Positions 16,193 to 24,624 of a stretch of 62,604 nt of DNA are shown here, piece after piece. This DNA is from CAZKFA01 sp964551925 (GTDB taxonomy: Bacteria > Cyanobacteriota > Vampirovibrionia > LMEP-6097). Under the pieces are notes generated by a model. It saw nothing but the letters and a program-made list of their open reading frames with translations. It was not told the DNA's origin and made no database searches. Location: the NCBI GenBank assembly GCA_964551925.1, contig CAZKFA010000004.1, positions 1-62,604 of the forward strand. Direction: 5' to 3'. The position numbers and the translations under genes are program-made. Each line of letters starts with the position of its first letter. The first letter of the stretch is position 1.

Positions 16193-16849
16193 TTAAGCAG
16201 CTTGTTTAATACAGCCTGCAAAACGCTCCTCTATCTCTGTGACTGCTTTTGAGCTAAGAATCACAACATCTGCTTTGAGTAAATCTTTAACATTAAGCTC
16301 AGCAACTGAGATCAATTTAGTACCCACTAAATTAGCTGAGGCTTTAGCTAGGGCTTGTTGATTAGCATTGTTATTCTCGATAACAAATAAAACTTTTTTG
16401 CCTTCGTTACCAGACTCTGCGACAACTTTAGCAAGCTCAGCAGTCTTAGTTACTTGCAACTCTTCAATAGCGATCAAACGCTCTTGGCGAACAGCAAGCG
16501 ACAAAGCTGAAACCAAAGATAAAGCAGATTCTTTACGATTCATGCCTTTAGTCCAATTAACATAGTTGCGTGGTCCGAAAATAACTCCACCACCGCGCCA
16601 CAAAGGAGAATTCTTAGAACCAGCACGCGCTCTACCTGTACCTTTTTGTTTCCATGGTTTAGCACCACCACCACGAACTTCTGTTCTGGTCTTGGTGTGA
16701 GCGGTTCCAGCACGAGCATTAGACTCTTGACGCACCTTCGCTAAATAAAGCAGGTGAGTATTTGGTTCTTGGCCAAAAATCTCATCATTAATAGATTGAT
16801 CCTTAGTTGATTTTTTGCCTGTTTTTGTTAGTAATATTAGATTTGCCAT
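16193..16849 (-). CDS. rplD: 50S ribosomal protein L4
   Basis: A 218-residue L4 with the conserved core TKTRTEVRGGGAKPWKQKG and TGRARAGSKNSPLWRGGG (~55-92) whose loop reaches the exit tunnel, and NRKESALSLVSALSL. The start at ATG 16849 follows AAGGGA and an extended -10 box (TGC-TAAGAT, 16872-16877), giving a short ~15-nt leader. In most bacteria rplC precedes rplD in the S10 operon; here the upstream region is a 147-bp intergenic space shared with divergent recO, so rplD-rplW form an isolated pair. Confidence 0.97.
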   Translation of the reverse strand: MANLILLTKTGKKSTKDQSINDEIFGQEPNTHLLYLAKVRQESNARAGTAHTKTRTEVRGGGAKPWKQKGTGRARAGSKNSPLWRGGGVIFGPRNYVNWTKGMNRKESALSLVSALSLAVRQERLIAIEELQVTKTAELAKVVAESGNEGKKVLFVIENNNANQQALAKASANLVGTKLISVAELNVKDLLKADVVILSSKAVTEIEERFAGCIKQAA

Positions 16850-16871
16850 GGTTTCCCTTAGTGAAGGCTAA

Positions 16872-16877
16872 ATCTTA
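16872..16877 (-). promoter_or_regulatory. -10 box of rplD-rplW
   Basis: TAAGAT preceded by TGC on the minus strand, 22 nt before ATG 16849; leaves a ~15-nt leader with AAGGGA. Confidence 0.5.
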
Positions 16878-16929
16878 GCATAGGCGTTAAATAATCTCTT
16901 CGACCTTAATCTTTTCTAAAAAGATAGAA

Positions 16930-16956
16930 CAACCCTATAGTAATACTATAGAGTTG
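16930..16956. promoter_or_regulatory. 27-bp imperfect palindrome between rplD and recO
   Basis: The core CTATAGTAATACTATAG is a perfect 8-bp inverted repeat around one A; with flanking CAAC/GTTG it extends to 27 bp with one arm mismatch. Each arm contains TATAGT, so it may be an operator or two opposed -10 boxes. It lies in the 164-bp gap between the divergent rplD and recO starts, next to an ATCTTTT/AAAAGAT hairpin near 16908-16924. Confidence 0.5.
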
Positions 16957-17000
16957 GGTGCGGGTGTTATCTTTTAAAATACGAACTTTTGAATCATGTA

Positions 17001-17006
17001 TATAAT
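17001..17006 (+). promoter_or_regulatory. -10 box of recO
   Basis: TATAAT ending 7 nt before TTG 17014; it lies inside the frame opened by ATG 16996, which argues against that start. Confidence 0.6.
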
Positions 17007-17013
17007 TGGGCTA

Positions 17014-17769
17014 TTGGACTATAGAACCCAAGCCATCATATTAAAGAGCTTCCGGCTCAATGAAGCCGATAAGGTTCTGCATCTTTATAGCCTGGAGCGG
17101 GGACCGATCAAAGCCATTGCTAAATCTGGCTATAACAGCAGAAATTCTGGAGCAACCCAGAATATTAATTGCTGTGAATTCTTACTAGCTGAGGGTAAAA
17201 ATTTTCATATTGTCAAAGAAGTAAAGTTACTAGAAGATTTCAAGCAAATCAAAAAAAGCTATCAAACAATTGGCTTAGCTTTTTTGTTGGTGGAGATTCT
17301 AGATCGTATTGCCATAACTGATGATGCCTACGAAATCCCTTACAACGCACTACTAGAGAAGCTTGGCGGACTTAATACTCAAACTAACTTCAACAAACAA
17401 ATCGTAGCAGTAATTGAATTTCTCTGGTTGATCATTGATTACCTTGGTTACAAACCAGAACTTGATATCTGTGGACACAGTAAAAACAGGCGACAATCAC
17501 ATCAAATCCCGCGCTACTTTGATCTCGAGCAAGGGTCAATTATCAGTAGTACTGCCTTCCAAAATAGTAACCCCTACCACAATAATTTATTGACAATTGA
17601 GCCAAGTACATTTCGTCTACTCTCTGAGCTTGAAGAATCAGGACAAATTCAAAATAGTAATAATTACAATGATTTGACCGCTTGTTTTAAGCTACTCAAC
17701 AAGCATTTAGAGCACAATATCAATCAACAATTCAAATCTAGTAGCTTTGTTGAAGCTTTAGTAGCTTAG
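17014..17769 (+). CDS. recO: DNA repair protein RecO
   Basis: A 251-residue RecO, the RecFOR mediator that loads RecA and anneals SSB-coated strands. The N-terminal OB fold begins with DYRTQAIILKSFRLNEADKVLHLYSLERG, and the helical domain follows with LAFLLVEILDRI and EFLWLIIDYLGYKPELDICGHS. The zinc-finger cysteines of many RecO proteins are not evident. The frame opens at ATG 16996, but a perfect TATAAT (17001-17006) lies inside that extension; TTG 17014 follows it by 7 nt and gives the family-typical N-terminus, so I choose this leaderless TTG start. Confidence 0.88.
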   Translation: MDYRTQAIILKSFRLNEADKVLHLYSLERGPIKAIAKSGYNSRNSGATQNINCCEFLLAEGKNFHIVKEVKLLEDFKQIKKSYQTIGLAFLLVEILDRIAITDDAYEIPYNALLEKLGGLNTQTNFNKQIVAVIEFLWLIIDYLGYKPELDICGHSKNRRQSHQIPRYFDLEQGSIISSTAFQNSNPYHNNLLTIEPSTFRLLSELEESGQIQNSNNYNDLTACFKLLNKHLEHNINQQFKSSSFVEALVA

Positions 17770-17795
17770 GGCTTTACGGAATTTAATATTTTCGT

Positions 17796-17801
17796 TATAA
17801 T
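17796..17801 (+). promoter_or_regulatory. -10 box of the gene at 17808
   Basis: TATAAT ending 6 nt before ATG 17808. Confidence 0.6.
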
Positions 17802-17807
17802 CCAACA

Positions 17808-18203
17808 ATGCTCAATATTAATAACCGTATCTATGATGCAATTGAACGCAGTCGTCAAGGCTTATCTACAATCGCAGATATTGCTTCTCAACTAAAAACT
17901 ATTAAAACAACAGGCAAAAAACAACCTATCACTATCCCCAAAGGTGCTCTAAGACCGGAGCAAAGAGATTTTTTATTAAGCGAAATTCACCACAGCAGAA
18001 CCTATCTTGATGATATTCCCAAGAACCCTGCCAAATGGCACCAAGCAATTGATGAATTAGTGCAGTTTCGTGAAGATGCTCGTCAGTTATTATCAAATCT
18101 TGCTCATAGCATCAAAGAATCAGGTAAATTCATAGCTACACAAGCCACTAGGATAACTGTTCCTGACGAAGAAACGAGATTAGCTTTAGCCCACGCTTCT
18201 TAA
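17808..18203 (+). CDS. hypothetical protein, unrecognised
   Basis: A 131-residue soluble, helical protein that I do not recognise. No membrane or signal segment is seen. The middle reads PITIPKGALRPEQRDFLLSE followed by helices with regular Leu/Ile spacing (ELVQFREDARQLLSNLAHSIKES). The start at ATG 17808 is 6 nt after TATAAT (17796-17801), so it is probably leaderless and transcribed on its own although only 38 nt follow recO. Confidence 0.65.
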   Translation: MLNINNRIYDAIERSRQGLSTIADIASQLKTIKTTGKKQPITIPKGALRPEQRDFLLSEIHHSRTYLDDIPKNPAKWHQAIDELVQFREDARQLLSNLAHSIKESGKFIATQATRITVPDEETRLALAHAS

Positions 18204-18325
18204 GGCTCCCATAAGCTGCCGGGCGCCTCTTTGATGGGCTGAGTTGTTAGGACTAGTCTAAATGATTTAGATAGCTATGTTGAAAATCAACCCTGGGCTT
18301 GAGTATATTTAGGTCCTAACCGACA
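18204..18325. repeat. nested hairpin region D
   Basis: The gap after the gene ending at 18203 holds an 8-bp outer stem GTTAGGAC/GTCCTAAC (18246-18253, 18313-18320) that encloses two perfect hairpins, TCTAAAT/ATTTAGA (18257-18271) and GTTGA/TCAAC (18279-18291). A CCCAT/ATGGG stem precedes it (18208-18238). It may be a terminator or small structured RNA; it is not a tRNA. Confidence 0.45.
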
Positions 18326-18331
18326 TATAGA
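18326..18331 (+). promoter_or_regulatory. possible -10 box of the gene at 18338
   Basis: TATAGA ending 6 nt before ATG 18338, just after the hairpin region. Confidence 0.4.
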
Positions 18332-18337
18332 GTATAT

Positions 18338-18733
18338 ATGCGGCTATCCTACAAAGCGATAATTTTTATACTACTTGGCTCACTTCTAATATTGCCAAAA
18401 GCTAAAGCTATGGATTTGGCCACAGATGATAGTACTTTTGTTATGGATATAAAAATATCCTCTGAACCTGTTGAAGTGCCTGATGGTTTTGAAGAAATTG
18501 AAGAACTACGTCCAGATAAAGATGTAGGTGGCGTACTCTTGCGTTTTGAAGATGATCTTAATGAAATCAAAAAACAAGAAATTGATATGGCTAAACTCGA
18601 GAAACAATACGGGAAAATATTACAAGAAGTTGCCAACCAAGATCCACACTTCTTAGATACTAAAGAAGAAGATGGCATCTACGAAAAAGATATTTTTGAT
18701 TACGCGAAAGAATTATATAACAAAGATATCTAA
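18338..18733 (+). CDS. small exported acidic protein, unknown function
   Basis: A 131-residue protein with a clear Sec signal peptide (LSYKAIIFILLGSLLILPKAKA, cleavage after AKA near residue 24) and a very acidic mature part, rich in Asp and Glu with a short predicted coiled coil (NEIKKQEIDMAKLEKQYGKILQE). It should be periplasmic or secreted. A possible -10 box (TATAGA, 18326-18331) ends 6 nt before ATG 18338. The upstream 134-bp space holds nested hairpins. It overlaps the convergent helicase gene by 4 nt. No family is recognised. Confidence 0.65.
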   Translation: MRLSYKAIIFILLGSLLILPKAKAMDLATDDSTFVMDIKISSEPVEVPDGFEEIEELRPDKDVGGVLLRFEDDLNEIKKQEIDMAKLEKQYGKILQEVANQDPHFLDTKEEDGIYEKDIFDYAKELYNKDI

Positions 18734-21700
18734 CGCCCACAAATAGTTGCAAATTGACAGTAAGAGCATTGTTCTAGATCATCAGTCTTATCAAAGCACT
18801 GCTCAGTGATTGCTTTATAGCTAGTCGTGATTTCCTGCTTAATATCTTCTAAATCCTGTTCAGTAACATTAATTCGCTCACGCATAAAAGTATTTTTGTC
18901 TTTATGCGGCTCAATAAAATCAAGCTCACCAGATGTCATTTTATATTTAGATTGTCCAGATCTATAAGCCAAGTCACAAAGCAAATTATAGAAAACTATT
19001 TGCCGATAATAAGAACCACCTGCTTTCAATTCTTTAGATTTAGTGCCAGGATTACCAGTTTTGTAATCTACAACATTGACATTGTTGTTATCGAAGATTT
19101 CAACTTTATCTATCTTACCTGTCAAGCTTATGCCATCTAGATTTAAACCCATGCCAGCAAAATCCCATTCTAAGAGGGTTTCAGTATGGAATTGCTGAGC
19201 ATAATGCTTATAATAATTACCAAGGATTTTTTTGCCATGCCCAAGAGAATCAATATGATCCGTTTCACTCAAGTGCTCCTCAATGAGATACTCTTCAAAC
19301 TGTTTAAGCAAGAATTCTTCAGCATTAGGCTTAGCTACTAGCTTCAACCTAAATAAATCGTGAAGAGCTCTATGTACTGCAGTGCCTAAAGAGGCGCTAC
19401 GCTGCTTAGCAGCTGGAATTCGCAATAAATTCTGATAAAAGAATTTACGTGGACAGTCCAGATAGTTCTGTAAGTGCGTTGGAGACATCTTATAATTCAC
19501 CAAAATCTCTGTGATAAATGATTTATCAACATCAGCAAACAATTCTTGCCTATCAGCAAACTTGGTCAGCAAGGCATTCTCAAGATCAGCAGAGTCACAA
19601 TCTTCTGACTTATAATAGCTGATCAAATTATTATTCTCATATTGCAGCTCGGTAAGAAACATACTTGAAGATCTACCCTTGTCCTTATCATCCTTAACAT
19701 GATAACTAAGATGCAGACTCTGTTTAGCTCGCGTTATTGCCACATAGAACAATCTACGTGAGTCATCTTCAATATCAACTTGCGATTGAGTCTCAGACAA
19801 TAATCCTGGTGGGAATTTAATAAGCTCGCGGTGTTTTTCATTAGACCAAATTTTATCTGTAAGTCCATAAATAAAGACATGATCAAACTCCAATCCTTTA
19901 GACTTATGAGCTGTCATAAGCCTGACGGCATTTTGAGCAGAATAGCTATTCTGCATTTTGATCTCAAGGTCATTATCTTGCAACAATTGCACGTGTCGCA
20001 AGAAATCAGCCAGAGTAAGGCTTTCAAGAGTTTTAGCAGAACGTCTTTGCAAACCTCTTAGTGGCGATTCATATAAACCACGCAAAGTCTTAAACAAAGC
20101 TTCTAGCCTATTGATATGAATAATATAATCAGGTTGTTTAAGAATATAACCAAGATAACCAAAATCTTTAACTAATTTCTCTAATAAAATATCAACTTTA
20201 AGATTTTGATCTTGTTGATGAGCTTGCAATATTGCATTAACAAAACCAGTAAACTTTTCGTTGGCTGCAAGAGATTCCACAAAGCTAGTTTTATCCTTAG
20301 ACTGACGTCCCAGATTAGCTTTGAAGATATCCAAAGGTGTGACCCCTTTGAGATATTGTGATTGTTGAATCCAGTTATAATTTAGTAAGTTAAATAGTAG
20401 ATAAGCATTAGCATAAGGATTAGTAATCACTTTCAGCAAATCTATCAATTGCGTAATTTCAATATTCTCAAGGACATTATCACCAGCTTCCACTCGAAAA
20501 GCAATCCCCATACGGCTTAGCATATCAGCAACTGGCAAAGCATCTTTATTACGACGAAACAATACGGCAATCTCGCTTGCTGGAGTACCCTGTTTAATTA
20601 GCTCTTGGATTTGTTTACCAACAATATACAACTCATCAACAGGTGAATTAGCAGCCCGTACAACAATTGGCGCTAAAGAATAAGTCGATGCCTTACCAGA
20701 GCTCTGTAGGCTCTGCGACGATTTGTTGATGCGCGAATTATTATTAACAATGAGTAAACTAGCTAAATCAAGAATATTTTGCTGACTGCGATAATTATTT
20801 TCTAACGCCAATAGCGTGATATTAGCTTGATAACGCTTAGAGAAAGAAATTGCATTTTCTTGTGATGCCCCCTGAAAGCGATAAATAGACTGATCATCAT
20901 CTCCGACAACGAAGATATTAGGATTGTCTTGATAGTAAGAGCACAATAACTCTAAGATTCTTGATTGTGAGCCATTAGTATCCTGATACTCATCTACAAG
21001 AATATATTGATATTGCTCCTGATAATCAGCGAGCAGGTTCTCATCAGATTCAAACTCAGCAATCACCCGCAAAATCATATCCTCAAAATCATAAAGTTTA
21101 TTCTTAGTTAATTTAGCTGTATAAGCAGCGTAGACTTTTAACAACTCACGCAATTTTGGTATCGCCTTACGATTATCTTCGCAGAATTTTCTTAATAGAG
21201 TTTTGAAGTCGGTCATCTTCTCAGCAGTATCAGCCCAACTCTGAATCAATTGCACAAAATATAAGCACTCAGTATTATTATTACGCACAAACAAATGCTC
21301 TAAAAATAAATCTCGGTCAGACTCTTTAATTGAACGAGCATTTTTAGCCACAAAAGCCTCAATCAAATCAGCATTATCATCTAGAAATTTCTCTAAATTA
21401 TTAATCACCTCTTCAAGCTTGCTAACAGTAATGGATTCTTTCTTGAGATTCTTAATATGCGCCATCAAAGTAGATCGGTAATGATACTGGTCACCAAAGG
21501 GTTTGATCGGACTATTGGGATCAAGGCTATCAATAATCTCATTAAAAATCTCGATACTATCAAGATCAGCAATCGGCTTGATTCCACTAAAACGCTGAGA
21601 CTCTTCTCTAATCACCTCATTACAAAAAGAATGAAAAGTATGAATTCTAACGTGATAAGCCTCTGTACCAATAATCTCCATCAGACGCTGACGCATAGCA

Positions 21701-21945
21701 TTAACGCCGCTATCAGTAAAAGTCAAACAAAGAATATTACTAGGATTAACCTGCAGATCAGGATTATTGAGTATATAAGCAATGCGCATCGCTAGAATTT
21801 GCGTCTTACCAGTACCAGGTCCGGCCAAAACCATAACTGGTCCTTCAGTGGTATCAACCGCTTGCTTTTGCATAGGATTGAGCTGCTGATAGAGTTTTAG
21901 GAAATTTTCTTGTAATTTAGTAGATTTGTCGGTATTTGCAGGCAC
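18730..21945 (-). CDS. UvrD/PcrA-type helicase fused to a RecB-like Fe-S nuclease domain
   Basis: A 1071-residue superfamily 1 helicase with a C-terminal PD-(D/E)XK nuclease. Helicase motifs: AGPGTGKT (41-48), LVDEYQDTNGSQ, VGDDDQSIYRFQGA, LENNYRSQQNIL, TAHKSKGLEFDHVF and DDSRRLFYVAITRAKQ. The nuclease part has SPTHLQNYLDCPRKFFYQ, LGTAVHRALH, VVDYKTG, and a terminal CSYCQFATIC; with the Cys in LDCPRKF this makes the four-Cys iron-sulfur site of AddB/Cas4-type nucleases. It probably resects double-strand ends as a single-chain AddAB/AdnAB analogue. The start is GTG 21945, 6 nt after TATAAT (21952-21957); a 19-bp palindrome covers the -35 region. Confidence 0.88.
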   Translation of the reverse strand: MPANTDKSTKLQENFLKLYQQLNPMQKQAVDTTEGPVMVLAGPGTGKTQILAMRIAYILNNPDLQVNPSNILCLTFTDSGVNAMRQRLMEIIGTEAYHVRIHTFHSFCNEVIREESQRFSGIKPIADLDSIEIFNEIIDSLDPNSPIKPFGDQYHYRSTLMAHIKNLKKESITVSKLEEVINNLEKFLDDNADLIEAFVAKNARSIKESDRDLFLEHLFVRNNNTECLYFVQLIQSWADTAEKMTDFKTLLRKFCEDNRKAIPKLRELLKVYAAYTAKLTKNKLYDFEDMILRVIAEFESDENLLADYQEQYQYILVDEYQDTNGSQSRILELLCSYYQDNPNIFVVGDDDQSIYRFQGASQENAISFSKRYQANITLLALENNYRSQQNILDLASLLIVNNNSRINKSSQSLQSSGKASTYSLAPIVVRAANSPVDELYIVGKQIQELIKQGTPASEIAVLFRRNKDALPVADMLSRMGIAFRVEAGDNVLENIEITQLIDLLKVITNPYANAYLLFNLLNYNWIQQSQYLKGVTPLDIFKANLGRQSKDKTSFVESLAANEKFTGFVNAILQAHQQDQNLKVDILLEKLVKDFGYLGYILKQPDYIIHINRLEALFKTLRGLYESPLRGLQRRSAKTLESLTLADFLRHVQLLQDNDLEIKMQNSYSAQNAVRLMTAHKSKGLEFDHVFIYGLTDKIWSNEKHRELIKFPPGLLSETQSQVDIEDDSRRLFYVAITRAKQSLHLSYHVKDDKDKGRSSSMFLTELQYENNNLISYYKSEDCDSADLENALLTKFADRQELFADVDKSFITEILVNYKMSPTHLQNYLDCPRKFFYQNLLRIPAAKQRSASLGTAVHRALHDLFRLKLVAKPNAEEFLLKQFEEYLIEEHLSETDHIDSLGHGKKILGNYYKHYAQQFHTETLLEWDFAGMGLNLDGISLTGKIDKVEIFDNNNVNVVDYKTGNPGTKSKELKAGGSYYRQIVFYNLLCDLAYRSGQSKYKMTSGELDFIEPHKDKNTFMRERINVTEQDLEDIKQEITTSYKAITEQCFDKTDDLEQCSYCQFATICGR

Positions 21946-21951
21946 AGTTCA

Positions 21952-21957
21952 ATTATA
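21952..21957 (-). promoter_or_regulatory. -10 box of the helicase-nuclease gene
   Basis: TATAAT on the minus strand, ending 6 nt before GTG 21945. The expected -35 position falls in the palindrome 21969-21987. Confidence 0.65.
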
Positions 21958-21968
21958 TCTCGCTGACT

Positions 21969-21987
21969 TACTATACACTGTATAGTA
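21969..21987. promoter_or_regulatory. 19-bp palindrome, candidate operator
   Basis: TACTATACACTGTATAGTA: two 9-bp arms around one base, perfect. It covers the -35/spacer region of the helicase promoter and lies ~95 bp upstream of the divergent modular-protein gene. An identical copy is at 56161-56179. LexA-like control is possible by position, but the sequence is not a LexA box I know. Confidence 0.6.
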
Positions 21988-22030
21988 AAAACCTTGTCAA
22001 CTGCTTAAGATATTGTCCTTTATAAACTAA

Positions 22031-22050
22031 GAGTCGCTAAGGGCGATTCG
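22031..22050 (+). other. hairpin in the leader of the modular-protein gene
   Basis: GAGTCGC-taagg-GCGATTC, a 7-bp stem with one G-T pair, ~30 nt upstream of ATG 22081 and just before a purine-rich stretch with repeated GGGAAG and the AGGAG ribosome site. It could shape translation initiation. Confidence 0.35.
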
Positions 22051-22080
22051 AGGGAAGTTTAAGGGAAGTGAGGAGAAATC

Positions 22081-24620
22081 ATGGGAAATAGAAATAATTA
22101 TAGCTTTAGCAATCCAAATTGCTATGCTGCAGTACAAGCAAGAAGACAGGAAGCTAAACGACAAACTTATTGCCAGCCCGTACAATGCCAAGCAGTAGCA
22201 ACCACATATCAAGATTCTTTTGCAGCTTCTGCTAGTTTCCACATACCGTCTAGAGCTGAATTACAAGCACAGGCAATTTGCCAAGGTGGTAATTTTCTAA
22301 TTGACCAAAAAAACAATGGCGGTCAGTATTACAAACTAGGTAACGAATGGGTTCTAGAAAGAGGATCTCAGGCTCTAATTTTAAGAAATAACGAATGGCA
22401 ATGTTTAGACGAAGCATCAAAAACAAAACTACAAGCCTTCAAAGATAGAACACCTGAACTTGAAGAAGCTCTAGATTCAGCCAAAGACAAGACCGCCCTT
22501 TCTAACAAACTACTCTTCACTGAAAAATCAGTAGAAAGCCTTGATGGACTCATTACATTTGAGAAAGGCGATCATAGTCATCCAATTCTAGTTCGTAAGA
22601 AAACTGACGGGTCTTATTGGTTTCACACTCTAGACTGGAACAAAGGCGAATGGGGGGAAATCACTGAAACCTCAAACCCCAAGTTATTTAAGGCTTTAAG
22701 AGAAAAATATCCAAATCCAGTAACAGAGCAAGTCCCGGCAGCTACGCCAACACCGCTTGAGCCAAGTGCAGCTGATGCTANNNNNNNNNNNNNNNNNNNN
22801 NNNNNNNNNNNNNNNNNNNNNNNNNNNNNNNNNNNNNNNNNNNNNNNNNNNNNNNNNNNNNNNNNNNNNNNNNNNNNNNNGAGCAAGTCCCGGCAGCTAC
22901 GCCAACACCGCTTGAGCCAAGTGCAGCTGATGCTAAGCCTTATGACACAATACCAGTCAAACCAGAAACAACTCCGGCGCCATTAGCAAAACCAAAAATA
23001 CCAACTTACGATGAGGATGTTCCAAGTGAGATCTCACCGACTAAAATCAAACCAGATGCAACAACGAAGCCTATCAATTCAGGTGAAGATCCTTTTACTG
23101 ATCCTCTACCTATAACGCCAAACACTACATCAGTATCAAATGACACCATTGATTTACCTAGTTACGCAGACGAATCTATTGATATGCTTGGTAAGCTACT
23201 CACTGTCAATATAGGTGGTAGTAAATTTAAACTAGAAATCAATGAAAATAGCTTCCCAGGATCTTTTCATGCAATGCAAGCTCAAGTTCCAGGTGAAGCT
23301 GAACCACGAACTTTAATGTTTAATATTTATAACGGCCCACTAGATGAAGAGACGTTAGCAATTCTTGAATCTGCTAGTAACATCAAAGTACACAAAAACG
23401 GCCATAACTATCTAGTAGAAATCGGTTTAGCTGATATTGACGAAGCCCCAAAAGCAGAAGCCACCGAAGCAACATCTGCTCCAATGGCAACGACTCCAGA
23501 AGCAGAAAGCAAGTCAACAACAGTCACCGAGCCGATAGCAGCGCCTGAAGCACAAGCAGCTGAATCAGCAATCACAAATCCAAAGGCAGATCCAATCACA
23601 GAACCTATTGAAACAACGGCTACAAAACTTGCTGAAACAACGACACCAGTACAAGCAACAATACCAGTAACAAATAAGCCCGCAGTAACTGAACAAACTA
23701 CTCCTGGCTTCCAGCTTGCCAGTCCAGCATTTCTAGCTACTCATAAAGCAGAATTAGATTACCTAGTAACCAGATTACCAGGTACTAAAGTAGAGACTCT
23801 TCTTAAAACCAGGAAGCGTGATCTCTATCAACTCACCAACGCTGATGGCTCTCAGCAATTGGTGTTTATGAATAAACAAAGAGTTCCCGTAGATTCTTGG
23901 GGAAACGAGATAAAAGAGGTTAGTTGGAATCTAAGCTACAAAGATAAATATACAGCATTAACAGTGAGCACAGATTCATTAACTCCTATACCAGAGCCTC
24001 AACAAAAACAAATCATCAATTTTCACAAAAATTTAGATGATTTAGGATACTGGAAGCCAGGTAGTGCGACCGCTAAGCATAACCCGATCAACCCAAGTCA
24101 TTCACAGGATTTGAAGACTGGGACCAATCCTGTCAGCCTAACACCAGAGCAAATTAAAGCTATCAAAGAAGAATATCCTACTCTAGAGCATGACGCCACT
24201 AAAGGTTACTTCACTAAAAAAAATCCTAAAGATTCAACTATATGCTTGTACTCTGCTCATCCTGACGATACTGACACTAAGCTCAGGGGCATGTTAATAG
24301 CCTACGATAAGCAAGGGCAAGTCTTAAATATTAATTCAGAGATTCGCAATCGAGTAAAAAGAATCGGAGCGAAAGGAGCTGCTTTATTAAGTACACAGAC
24401 CGAACAAGCTGAATTAATTAAATTAACAAGAGAGATGTGTGTATTAATTAATAGTGGATTACAAAAAAGTTTCCAAAGTAATTACAAACCAATAACTCAA
24501 GATCCTTTCACTCAGAAAAAAGACTACGCAAGAATCATTACACTATTAGACAAAGCAGATCCAAGCGGACAATTATCAAAAGATCTTGAACACGCAGTTG
24601 ATACTTTCCTGAAATTCTAA
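22081..24620 (+). CDS. large modular Pro/Thr/Ala-rich protein, interrupted by an assembly gap
   Basis: One gene split by 100 N (22781-22880). Both sides carry the same 55-bp sequence, in the same reading frame on each side; merging the copies restores a single 794-codon frame to 24620. The ATG at 23184 is only an internal in-frame Met. The N-terminal module (~1-213) is Cys/Gln-rich, then contains a YYKLGNEWVLERG...ILVRKKTDGSYWFHTLDW pattern; Pro/Thr-rich linkers (EQVPAATPTPLEPSAADA) separate two or more further modules, including VNIGGSKFKLEINENSFPG and a C-terminal helical domain. No signal peptide. It has a strong Shine-Dalgarno (AGGAG, about 6 nt upstream). Function unknown; a surface or secreted role is only a guess. 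Confidence 0.7.
22726..22780 (+). repeat. 55-bp repeat, left copy
   Basis: Identical to 22881-22935; encodes EQVPAATPTPLEPSAADA in frame with the gene start. Abuts the N run. Confidence 0.9.
22781..22880. other. assembly gap (100 N)
   Basis: Exactly 100 unknown bases, the conventional length for a gap of unknown size, placed between two identical 55-bp contig ends. The true content is probably more copies of the Pro-rich coding repeat, or nothing. Confidence 0.95.
22881..22935 (+). repeat. 55-bp repeat, right copy
   Basis: Identical to 22726-22780 and in the frame that runs open to the stop at 24620. Confidence 0.9.
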
Positions 24621-24624
24621 AGGT

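Noticed and set aside
18246..18325. tRNA gene
   Set aside because: The outer stem and length fit, but there is no GG in a D-loop, no TTCRA T-loop, no 7-nt anticodon loop, and the arms are in the wrong places.
21969..21987. Assignment of the palindrome as a LexA box
   Set aside because: It matches neither the Gram-positive GAACN4GTTC, the E. coli CTGTN8ACAG nor the cyanobacterial AGTAC-type consensus, so I leave the regulator unnamed.
22881..22986. Short frame-shifted C-terminus read through the N run (ending near 22986)
   Set aside because: An artefact of the arbitrary length of 100 N; the right-hand repeat copy is in frame with the left one only when read in the other frame.
23184..24620. 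Separate 478-residue gene downstream of the gap
   Set aside because: The frame is open upstream to the end of the N run without a stop, no ribosome site precedes 23184, and joining the 55-bp repeats gives one continuous gene.
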